NCBI GenBank assembly: GCA_001579985.1
Contig: LRSR01002431.1
Location: 51,724-115,723, forward strand
From: Hypsibius dujardini
Lineage: Eukaryota > Tardigrada > Eutardigrada > Parachela > Hypsibiidae
DNA length: 64,000 bases
Direction of reading: 5' to 3'
Made by a program: the position numbers and the translations under genes. A model generated the notes under the pieces. It saw only the letters and a list, made by a program, of their open reading frames with translations, ran no database searches and was not told where the DNA came from. Of the stretch, positions 55,001 to 64,000 are shown in pieces (position 1 is the stretch's first letter; each line of letters starts with the position of its first letter).

Positions 55001-57243
55001 GTGCCAATGAAGTACAAGACTTTCGTTGTTGTTGGGCTCCTCTGGGTTCTAGGAGCTGCCAGCATGGGACTTGCCAATTGGGTTTTGATGTCATTGGAAC
55101 CCATTTTAAGCACGCAAATAGGAGCAAAAACTGGAACAGAAATGGAGGCGCAATGTGCCTACTAAGCTTTACTTACGACTATAGAAGTTCGGCAAAGAAG
55201 AGTCAATCTCATCAATCATGTCCGATCGTCGGACAGTTTACGCTCATGTTAACAATAGCTCCTTTCGCACTTAAGGGATACTTGTCATTTTTCATTCTGA
55301 GCGAAGTGCTAAACAAGACAGCCTTGAGCCCTTGACTAATTCGGATTCCCAAATCCTCTTTATATCTATGCACTATGTGACGTATATACACGTATATGTA
55401 GTCCAGACCCTCATGCAGTACTTAATTATTTCTTGCTCTGTGTGCATTTTAACTAGCATAGTGTACTATGTATGTATATTGCCAATGGTTGGTTAGTAAA
55501 AAGGAAGGAGCATGGAAGACGGAAAGTGGGAAAAAATTAACAGCTGAGAAAAAGTGTGAATTAATGAAGAAGAGCCGGAAGCCTTGTTGAAGGGAAGCAA
55601 TTGTCTATCTTGGCAAAAGCAGCCTAATTTTATTATTTGGCTTTCCCAATGAAAGCAAGTTGCTGTAGTGTTTTCGAATGTACTACTAACTACCACAGTG
55701 TCGTATGTGATTAAAATTAATCCTAGTTGGTCAGCCTAACTGATTTGGCGGCGACAAGTAGGGCACACGTCGGGAAGGCATATTTCAAGCTGCGCTATTC
55801 GTTTCGTTCCGCTTGGTTGAACATAAACAAGCCGGTTCATCACAATCAAATCGAATCGATCGGTTCTGGGGAGAAAAAATTACTCGTGAAAAACCACGCA
55901 GCTCGTAGCGGAATACTTATTCCGCTGCGAGCTGCGTGGTCCCTGGCTCTGAAAAAGGCGAACCGTTAAAGTAAGAAAAGTGAAACGTGTCAATGAACCT
56001 CTCAGCCCTTAGCTCATTCTATTCAGTGATAATGAGAGAGATGGTGCGATGAGTAAAAGACTACTAACTCAAGTGGTTGTTGCTGTTGCAATTGTTGCGG
56101 TGTAGCAAGAATAATAATATTTCATCGGTAACTACAGTACACAACCTAAAACTTATCGCTAAAGTATGCATAAGAAAGAATATTGAGATCTTCATAGTGA
56201 ACGCATGTAGATTGCAATATTTTAACTAGCAGTCCGATCCACTGAAATCATGAATCCATAAGTTTTTAAACTGCGTTTAAAAGCGTATGGACATATAAAC
56301 TGGGACTTGAACGTATGGGGTAAGGACAGTCGTCCTCGGAGGATTAAAGACAACTTATCCGATCGGATAAACAGCTTCGTCTGGTCCGCATCATACTAGT
56401 GCTAGTACTGTTTGCTTAGATTAAGTTCAAGGCTACCTTACAAGTCTTTCCACCAGTACTGTGCAACAACCTTTTTCTTTATTTTTATTAACAATTCAGT
56501 AATGCTCCATACCCAATATGCCTCGGTACTTGAATCGTGATTTTCATGGGAAGGTATTTTAAGTTAACAGGAAACGATTTGGTTGTTAGCAGGTAGAACC
56601 ATGTGTGCTAGTTAAGCAAAACCTGCAACGTTCCGCGCGAGTACCGGTACAGTCTGAACTGTCTGCCAATTTTCCACAATATATATGATGGGATCCCATC
56701 TTACATATCATGACTGTATTGTACTGTACAGAAGCTAAGGACTTGAAGAGTTAGGCCATTGAGAAGATTGAGCCTCTATGTTTGGGCTTTTCTGTAGTAA
56801 TTAAAGACGGAGAGTTCTATTTAGGGTCCCCAAAAACCCGATCAATGAAATGCTCTTACCACAATTGCAATTAAGTTTAGTGCAAAACGGAAACGTGGTG
56901 CTACGTAGTAGTATAGCGAAGCAATTACTCGTGACCGCATTAAACAGGCAGTAAAAAAGCAATAAGTTATAGTTAGGCCGTGTACGAATCAGCCAACCTG
57001 TCATGACTGCAACGGAATGTTTATCGGTAGGCGTGGCCAGATGTTGAAAATAGGGGCCGGCGCTCATTTAACACGTATCATTTTCTTTTCGGTGAAAAGA
57101 ACTTCTCAATTACTGCTAATGATTATGAAGGATTGCCATTTGACGGAATATCATTGGATTTAATGGAACGGAGGACTTACCGACCACTCGGTGCCGTTGA
57201 TAGATGTGCCGTTAACGGGCGGTGTGCTCGAGACCCCGGACAT
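52002..57243 (-). CDS. DIXDC1: CH, coiled-coil and DIX-domain protein, DIXDC1 (Ccd1) type
   Basis: Eleven exons join in phase: 57243-57181, 54897-54768, 54544-54410, 53835-53532, 53459-53276, 53201-53124, 53058-52876, 52817-52695, 52606-52332, 52267-52159 and 52088-52002, giving 556 residues (long human form 683). A calponin-homology domain spans about residues 22-130 (YQAYLTWINCQLKKNP, IRTELQDGTLVASLIEIL, GELKPLLRLIHALAGHFKP). A Ser-rich linker and coiled coil follow (ALLALMDEMAASNQALHAD). The C-terminal DIX domain (about 450-555) has VLYQIEGSTTPIRCSI, FREITLFDIRKVIDRP, YYFETIDPDVGRVKEE and LVPDVDGRIMVSLE. DIX domains polymerise with Dishevelled and Axin, so this is a likely Wnt or JNK pathway modulator. 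The start Met is the only one in the first exon after an in-frame stop; an upstream exon is not excluded. Confidence 0.92.
54898..57180. other. Long first intron of the DIXDC1-like gene
   Basis: This 2.3-kb intron separates the short first exon from the CH-domain exons. It contains a 22-bp hairpin at 55893-55940. An open plus-strand frame of 123 codons at 54964-55335 has no domain. Sequence is AT-rich. Confidence 0.55.
55893..55940. repeat. 22-bp tight hairpin with 4-base loop
   Basis: Arms 55893-55914 (ACCACGCAGCTCGTAGCGGA and AT) and 55919-55940 pair fully except one G-U. The loop is ACTT. It lacks CTGTA ends, so it may be of different origin from the TA-flanked set. Confidence 0.8.
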
Positions 57244-57574
57244 GACTACCAATGCAGTGTCAGATCCAGATTCTCGCCCATTCACATCACCTAGTACTGC
57301 ATACTGGATGAATCATCATTAGAGTTCTTCAAAAAGTCTATCCGATTCAAGTGCAGTATATGGTAACAGAGTCAACACAAAGTCAGTTAGTATTGTTTCC
57401 AATATTCCGTTGGAGAGACAAACAAAAAGATTGAATTTAACGGATTGTGCTGACTAGTCGGGAATAGAACTGACGCTTAGAATTTAGTCAGAATTCTCCA
57501 TAATCAAAAGATCAATATTCGCCGTAGTTGTTAGCTCAGGATAAGTATTTGTAAGTGTGACTGCGGGCCGACTC
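57244..57574. other. Short intergenic region
   Basis: About 330 bases between two minus-strand genes, the DIXDC1-like start and the stop of the small gene at 57575. It must hold the 3' UTR of the latter and the promoter of the former, or a missing 5' exon of DIXDC1. Confidence 0.4.
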
Positions 57575-58195
57575 TCACTCTTTCATTGCACGGTCAAAAC
57601 ACCTGCAATGCAATGACTGGACCAACTGCTCTGCCTCGTACTCCCGAGCATGTAATAAGTCCAATTTGAAATCAATAATAACACTCCTTCCAGGGTGTCG
57701 GTCCATTGGATTCAGCTGGATTTTTAGACCAGTCTTCTTTACTGCCGGTAATGTCATCCCATCCCACCAGTGGCTGTTACCGAGAGCGGAAAGTGAATCG
57801 GAATCAGAGCAAACTTTGACGACTCGTAAAATGGTGTCGTGAGTAGCACTAGTAGAAAGTACAGTATGAAAGGTAAGAGAGGGACGCAGTAGATGAATGA
57901 CCAGCGCGGTGAGTAAGTAATAATAAGCGATGCGATCCGACGGAGGTTTGTCTTGTCTGTAGTGTAATAACTGTTTCGTGCCAGTTAGAGCATATCCGCA
58001 GTCAGTGGCGGGCGGGGCGACCACTCTCACGGACAGTGCGAGGCGAGTGAGGTGTGCAGGACCAAATTGAAAAATTGTCTCATTAGGATGTCGGTGAATT
58101 TGGGTGAAGTGAAGACTGAAAAGTCACAATAATAATAATGAGAAATTCAACCGCGAGCATGCAGCTAGTCTCACTCACAAGTTGAAGACTCGCAT
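57575..58195 (-). CDS. Unrecognised small protein with a hydrophobic segment
   Basis: Two exons, 58195-58179 and 58115-57575, join in phase at a gtgagt donor and a ttttcag acceptor, giving 185 residues starting MRVFNFLHFTQIHRHP. I do not recognise the family. One moderately hydrophobic stretch (IAYYYLLTALVIHLLRPSL) lies near residues 79-97 and could be a membrane helix. ETIFQFGPAHLTRLAL precedes it and a mixed charged C-terminal half follows (KTGLKIQLNPMDRHPGRS). The large exon alone is open for 180 codons and the acceptor is good, which supports coding. The 17-base first exon is less certain. A mitochondrial inner-membrane protein of the TMEM186 or TMEM223 kind is a loose possibility only. 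Confidence 0.5.
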
Positions 58196-58976
58196 TAGTC
58201 CTACAGTCTGCGTCAACGAACATCCCCAGCTGCATCACGCACCCGTTTATATTTTGTACTCGTATATGTCTATATGTTACATGTTCTCGGAGATGGGGTG
58301 GGCCGTGGTGACCTCAAGGGAAGGAGATAGGGCCTTTAAATTGACAACTCCAACCAAAACCCGCTAATTCGATCCAGCAATACTATTCGTCTGCTTTCCC
58401 AGGGGATAGATAACTCGAGCCTAATATACTGCAAGATGAAACGACGAGCAAAAACAATGTGCCCTCAAAAGAAAGCAAACAGGCATTTTCACGCACGTAT
58501 TACTAGTACCGATTTGGAGGAACCTTAAATTATTCAATTATTTTCTGTTCTTTGCGAGCCTACCAGTACTCTGTGTGGTTCAGTTGCCAATGGCAAATTC
58601 TTTGCAGATGTCAAAGGCAATTAACGACAGGCTCTCCCATTTTTTGGGACAAAATCAACAGCCGAGAGTAGCGGGACGACGGGATGATTGCACGGCCCTG
58701 TGAGGAATGACTAACAGCTTATCTGACTACAGTAATATTATCCACAAAAAATGGAATTGGGCTGGAACAAACAACACGTTTCAAATCAAATCAACCAGCT
58801 GTACAGGCCAAAAACGGACATTCAACCAGGGCGCCATCTCTCGAGTAGCAAAATCCAAAGAGAAGAAATCAACGTTTTCCAAGCTCCAGCAGGTAGAGCA
58901 AACGCCAGCATAACATCTCGGACCGAAATCTTTTAGTACAAGTGAGAAAAATGTATTCCTAGTTAGTGGTTGTCCT
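58196..58976. other. Intergenic region
   Basis: It contains the 3' UTR of the BTBD10-type gene and the probable promoter of the small gene at 57575. No other gene was recognised. Confidence 0.5.
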
Positions 58977-60918
58977 TTATTCATGCTCGTCTTCCTCGCC
59001 ACTAGATGCGCCACCGTCTGCAGCAGCAATGGCCTGTTGCTGCAAGATTATCACTTCCGGCTCCGGCTGTTCCGCCTGCTCCTGCTCAAGAGGAATCTGA
59101 ACGATAGCATCGTCCAAGGGATGCTCAGCGGCGGCAGCAGCCAGCGAGCCGGCTGAGCGAGATCGAGAACGAATACACTGAAAATCGACATGCCTAAAAC
59201 GACACATTCAATTCTTAATCACCTGTACCAATAATTGAAGCACAGAGAAAAACTTGCCTGCTACGAGCATCTTCCTTTTCCCACGACAATCGAATGAAGG
59301 GTCGCTGGACGTAGAAATAGCTTGCTTCCATTTTGCCATCATGTCGGGGACGAATTCGATCAACGTGCGTCGGAAACCCTTCTATCCCAAGGCACACCTA
59401 AAAAACCAACGAACAATCTTTCATCTTAATGTATTAGCAAAGAATTCACTCAGCCTAGTAATCATCATTTTCACCCATGACTAGATAAATGCACTTTCCT
59501 TTGAGAGCCTAAATTCAACTTAACCTCGGGAAAAAATGGAAACCATCGCTTACATTAGTAATGAACCGACATATATTGTACTCCACCGATAAATGATTTA
59601 TTGGACTTTTGTCTCTAGTGTGAAACGCTGCTATAGTAATTAAACCCAATTAAAAGTAATGTATAATTAATACTACAAAAAAGGAGCGGCCATCGATTTT
59701 GCAAAAAAGCAGTTGCGCATGACCCATTGCTTAATCATTCTGCCACCTATTTTACCTTCTTGAAGCCCCTTTCGATGAGAACCGACTTAGCGACGTCACG
59801 ATTCTCGAGGTACTTGAAAAATCCGTGCATTGCGGTACTCTGAATGACCTGTGACTGGCCTTCCCCCGAGGGAGGAGGCAGCTTCGGATTCCATTCCATC
59901 TGTTCATCGTCCTAAATAAAGGAAAGCACTTTTTTAGAAACCTGCCTTGAGAAATCTTAACAAACAAGTACACTAACCATTAAGATAACGACATTGCATT
60001 CCCTTTCTCCCCTGAGAGCACGTTGTACGATGCTGGGCATGATTTTTGATTCGAGAAAGTCTTCAAAGTGGCGTCGTGCACCATCATTCGCAATTTCATG
60101 TAGTAGTGCTCTCAAGTCGAAACTCTTAAAAAAACAACAAAAACAGTTAATAAATAGAGAGGCTGTACATTTCCTGGAAAATACCTTGATAGATGCTGCC
60201 GTGAAGGGGATAAGTAAATAATCACAGAGTTCACGGAGATCGGCCAGTTGCACATCGGGCGGACAAGTGATGTGGCCAAATCGAAAAAAGTCCTGCAAAA
60301 ACCGACAAGCATTGACAGGGCGATAACCATAAAGAAAGAATTATGTCAGATCAATATTGACTCGGACTAAGGAAAATGCCACCACAGCGGATGTTTACAT
60401 CCGGATCCACTATCTCTCTCTCTCTCTCTCTCTCTCTTTCGGCAAGGCAAAATTTTAAACTAAATTAACGCATCAAATTCTCAAACAAAAGTAAAGCGCC
60501 CCCCCCCCCATCTCCAAGGCAACCAACCTCTGATCAATAAAAAAACTCTACTAGCAAAGACAATTAAACCGATCCTAATATAGTGACTTACCAGAGCAAC
60601 ACGGAAGAGATCAGCGGAAAAGTCACTGTTGATTACAAATTCGCCGCGGTCAGTCTGCGGAACGATGGTAGGAAATGTAACCATCTTGCCTAGCATCGTT
60701 TCAGGATGACAAGCGACAGATTCGCGATTGACTATGAAATGAGTGCCATTAACGATGAAAGTGACGTTGACCGGAGCAGCAGTGGGTGTGATAGTTGTAG
60801 TGGCATTGCTTCTCGCTAAATGGCCACGACTCTCGCTCCTTGAACTCCCGGTCAAGCTTGAGGAACCAACTTTGCCCTCCATGCCTTTGGATAGACTGCG
60901 TGGTTTGGTCTGGTCCAT
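58977..60918 (-). CDS. BTBD10: BTB/POZ protein of the BTBD10/KCTD20 family
   Basis: Six exons join in phase: 60918-60592, 60292-60185, 60124-59978, 59911-59756, 59397-59258 and 59193-58977, giving 364 residues (human BTBD10 475, KCTD20 419). After a Ser-rich N-terminus, the BTB domain begins NVTFIVNGTHFIVNRESVAC and continues with CPPDVQLADLRELCDYLLIPF. The second conserved domain includes HEIANDGARRHFEDFLES, RGERECNVVIL, FFKYLENRDVAKSVLIERG, VQRPFIRLSWEKEDARSRH and VDFQC. Family members bind AKT and protect it from dephosphorylation by PP2A. The tail is rich in Glu and Gln. The DARSR-HVDFQC junction needs a GC donor (AG-gcaagt), which the family sequence strongly supports. Confidence 0.93.
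59194..59257 (-). other. GC-AG intron in the BTBD10-type gene
   Basis: On the minus strand the donor is AG-gcaagt and the acceptor ttttag-GCATGTC. Only this join restores the family sequence SRHVDFQC; using the GT four bases downstream shifts the frame. Confidence 0.85.
60412..60438. repeat. CT dinucleotide microsatellite
   Basis: About thirteen CT units in intron 1 of the BTBD10-type gene. A run of nine or ten C residues follows at about 60500-60509. Confidence 0.9.
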
Positions 60919-62713
60919 TTCGTATACAGATAGAATCCACTTTCAGCCGCAAGGAAAAAAGTCACTAGAAGAATGGAAAGAAAAGATACATATCAATCAG
61001 GCAATCCAGTCGAACATGTCTCGCCAAAATAGTTAAGCAATGCAATTCTCTTTGTCCTAATGTATTGCGTTAAATATGGGAAAGATGAACATGATTATTA
61101 AAAGACAAATGCGAAACAGCTGGGCAAATTTGTACAGTAGTTACCACTTGAATAGAATTATAAAAGCCCCTAAAGAGAAATGGAGATAATAATAAATAAA
61201 AAGTTGGTCCCGTCCCGTGATGCATACGTGTGGTGTGTGGTGTCTTGATGAGATTGTAATCCACTAAGGCGGTGCCAGATCACTACTATTACTAATGGCT
61301 CAAGGAAAGAAAAGAAAGGAATAGAATAAGGACTCATTCGTAGCTGATTATCAGAAGCGATGCGCGGAGAAAGAACCCTTCCCATTAAAAAACCAACGTG
61401 ACTAGCTCGTAATGCGTGATGCGCGACATAAGTTTTGAGAAAGAAAAAATATGCCACACCTTATTTATAGCCGTTGAGCCTCTCGATCAAAATAAGAGTA
61501 AATGAGATGAGCTCCAGAGTCTCTCAATAATACCTGGAAAGAATAACAAGGATAATCAGCAAAGAAAGTATCTAAACTGAGTACAGTACGAGTGATTGAT
61601 TGATTTATATGCTAAACAACTGCTGATCTAACCACTTAAATGATTCATTTCTCACTCCGTACGACATTACTAGTACTAAAAAAATAAACAAACCCAAGGC
61701 TTTTTCAAAATTCCACCTTTTTTGAGAAGCTTAATTTTAAATAAAAACCTCGTGGTGTCGTGATTACGCGGGGTCAGAGTATAGCTGCATGGAAGAGCCA
61801 AGTTGGAAATTTTCCAGCAACTCCATACATCAATTTATTGATTGGATGATATATTCAACACTCTATGGATGCCAATCTCTCTTTCGTAGAGCAGTCGCAC
61901 ATAAGCGAGAATCTTGCGACCAAATCGAAGCTGACTGACCCAATCCAATTAGGATGGGAGTAATAGTGGTCGAAAGTGGAGAAAGATGCCATGAAACTGT
62001 AAGAGTATTAGTACCGTCGAGTAGCGTGCCCTTTTATGATGAATCACCTGCAGCGGCAGCCAATCCACATTACAGTTATATTGCCCATCTTCCTAATATC
62101 CAAATAAATCCTATCCGATCCTTGAAAGAAACTACACACTACACGCATCAATTGAAAACAAAGAAACTAGGCATGTCCTGGAACTAGTAACGGAAGGGCA
62201 ACATCTACTAACATCCCAACCAAAACATTGGCGCACATGTGCTGATTGAGTTGATTTGCCAATCAGAATCATCTGCAGGGAAAGTGCCCAAACACACTTA
62301 ACCGTGACTGCCTTTTCCTTGTTTTTATTTAGGCTGTCTCCTCGTTCAAACATGTAACCCCGGTCGCCCGGCGATAGCAAAACGAACACTGCTGCCTCGT
62401 GATAGTCTCACAGAAACCTCTTCATACAACTGGAACCTGAGAAACGCTAACTTCAACTCTGCTCTTTAAATAATAATAATGTACGGTGATCAGTGTCACA
62501 CAGCACAAGTGCAAGTAGAAGACACAGTAGAGTACAAGTATGACGCTCAATTGGGAGAAGGAAATACTCATACTTAACTGGATCATCCTTATAAAACTAC
62601 GTAATAACCCCATGGACAAACTGAAAATGCGACCACAACTCAAGTATATGAATAGAAGCCGTTATAAACAAATTTTGGACTGAATGCAATTAACAGGGAG
62701 ACATAGAGGGAAT
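60919..62713. other. Intergenic region between BTBD10 and UBE3C
   Basis: About 1.8 kb between two minus-strand genes. It should contain the BTBD10 promoter and the UBE3C 3' UTR. Small frames such as 61954-62187 (+) show no domain. No repeat structure was recognised. Confidence 0.5.
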
Positions 62714-64000
62714 TTAACTCAGTTCAAAGCCAGAGTCGGACTCTATAGCGTACAACAGTTTCTGCCGCAATTTCGTTTCGTCACCCACGTTGGGCAGTTT
62801 GAGAAGACTCATGCAGGTGCTGGCAGTCGGGAGGCGGTCTTGTCCAGTCACCGGATTGATTGTGAACTTATGCGGCAAATCCTATGAGAAAAAGCAAGCT
62901 AAAGAGATAATGACATAGTTATTACAGGTACTGACCTACCTTGAATCCCAAAAGCGGTGGGCGAGATACACTGGTTACAAACTTGAGCAACTTTCGCTTT
63001 GATTCTTCGCTCAATGACTGGACGATCTTCCAAAACAACTGGATTGTTGGATGTTCCTCGTCGTAAGGGCCTTAAATGAAAGGAATTGAAATACCACAAC
63101 ACGTGGGGAGCAAAATAGATTACACGACAACGAGAAGCGAATATGAAAAAGCGAATAAGTTGTACTCACTGCCATATACGGTGTTCCTGCGCCAGTCCCG
63201 GACGTCGATGGGTTCTTCCGCCCCTGATATCAGAGTTTGAAGCTCTCTAAAGTTAAAGATCTGAAGTAACTGGATCGGCACGACATCTGACAGTCCTTCC
63301 CGGAAATACGCCGTGTGATGCTTTATCTATAATTGTTATATGGGCATTCATTTGTACAACTACTGCATGGAAACTGAACGCTACACCGAAATAACTAACC
63401 TGCTTATTGAGCTTAAAGTCAGCCATAAGGAAGATATATTCAATCACATTCTCCTTGTTTACGAGGATATTTCTTCCATTTGGTTTTAGGTCCACCTGCC
63501 TGTGAAAGATTTAAAATAAGTTGAAACATTTGACTTTCATTTTTACTAGTGAAGTGAATAGCAAACACCTGAACTATTCCTCTGACCTGGTCACACCCAT
63601 TTCATCAACGGCCACTGAAAAATCAAGTGCAAGATCTACGAAATCCCCGCTGAACTGCTTGAGGGACAGCAAATTCTTAAAGAGTGTCGGATCCAACGAT
63701 TTGAGGTAGTGAATATCAACATTGCCGAGATTATTCTTCGCCAGTAGCTTCTTCAGGAAGAAATCAGCAAAATGCAGCTCCGTTAAGAGGTTCTCGTAGA
63801 TGGCTTTTCCCAGCATCCGACCGAGAAAGAAAAAGTGCTCTCTATAGTTGTGCGGAAAGAGGATAGTAGCCTCAGGGTTGGGATACAAGGCGCTGTCAGC
63901 GTTGGTCCTAAAGATTCCTCGATTAGCGTCGAAACCAGCGCGCAGAGTCTGGCCCATGAATTCTCGAAATAAACCTCCTCCATCAACTCCAGCCTCATCA
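62714..64000 (-). CDS. UBE3C: HECT ubiquitin ligase, UBE3C type, C-terminal part
   Basis: The 5' part lies beyond the right edge. Exons seen are 64000-63587 (incomplete), 63499-63400, 63326-63170, 63070-62940 and 62881-62714, in consistent phase, encoding about 320 residues of the HECT domain. Motifs run in family order: [95 protein letters not shown] and [15 protein letters not shown], ending FELS. The ubiquitin-accepting cysteine is in [10 protein letters not shown], in the last exon. UBE3C extends ubiquitin chains on proteasome-bound substrates. UBE3B is the nearest alternative; the SRPPLLGFK and FELS match UBE3C best. Confidence 0.94.

Overview
This is a stretch of eukaryotic nuclear genome, almost certainly from an invertebrate animal. 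Every recognisable gene is split by GT-AG introns, mostly 50 to 500 bases long, and two introns use GC-AG. The gene set includes animal-specific families: a CH-DIX protein of the DIXDC1 type, a neurabin with PDZ and SAM domains, a PX-SH3-RhoGAP protein of the ARHGAP32/33 type, and a Cap'n'Collar bZIP factor with KEAP1-binding motifs. Genes are densely packed, about one per 5 kb. I cannot name the species; a compact early-branching animal such as a sponge would fit, but this is only a guess. No bacterial, viral, CRISPR or rRNA features were seen. All exon models were built by eye from reading frame, splice-site phase and remembered protein families.

Layout from left to right: (1) 1181-3135 (-), an MSP-domain tail-anchored protein resembling the C-terminal half of MOSPD2. 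(2) 4217-10417 (-), a 15-exon ER coiled-coil protein of the RRBP1/kinectin family. (3) 11656-13896 (-), PA2G4/EBP1, head-to-head with (4) an unrecognised two-exon gene at 14609-15513 (+). (5) 16157-16977 (+), a secreted cysteine-rich protein. (6) About 4.7 kb with little coding evidence. (7) 21643-27055 (+), an NFE2L/CNC bZIP factor, tail-to-tail with (8) the SWI/SNF core subunit SMARCC at 27405-31667 (-). (9) 33571-41306 (+), an ARHGAP32/33-like RhoGAP. (10) 42896-47787 (+), neurabin/PPP1R9. (11) 48387-50922 (+), hydroxymethylbilane synthase. (12) 52002-57243 (-), DIXDC1-like. (13) 57575-58195 (-), a small unrecognised gene. (14) 58977-60918 (-), BTBD10/KCTD20. (15) 62714-64000 (-), the HECT end of UBE3C, running off the right edge.

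These are independent genes, not an operon. They cover secretory-membrane organisation and ER contacts, chromatin and stress transcription, Rho/actin/PP1 signalling, heme synthesis, Wnt-type DIX signalling and ubiquitin ligation. From remembered human gene positions, the neighbourhood looks like ancient animal linkage: PA2G4, SMARCC2 and NFE2 share 12q13; NFE2L1 and PPP1R9B share 17q21; ARHGAP32, HMBS, DIXDC1 and BTBD10 are all on chromosome 11.

The most notable non-coding signal is a set of long inverted repeats able to form hairpins, at least four of them inside introns. One has a perfect 38-bp stem in the HMBS intron. Three share TA-flanked CTGTA ends, suggesting Tc1/mariner-like MITEs or hairpin small-RNA precursors. 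A separate 240-bp element with TAA target duplications lies in the RhoGAP gene. Other points of interest are an optional in-frame exon in the CNC gene, a SMARCC that starts without the usual N-terminal module, a MOSPD2-like protein without CRAL-TRIO, and four-base-periodic CAGA-type repeats in introns at the left end.
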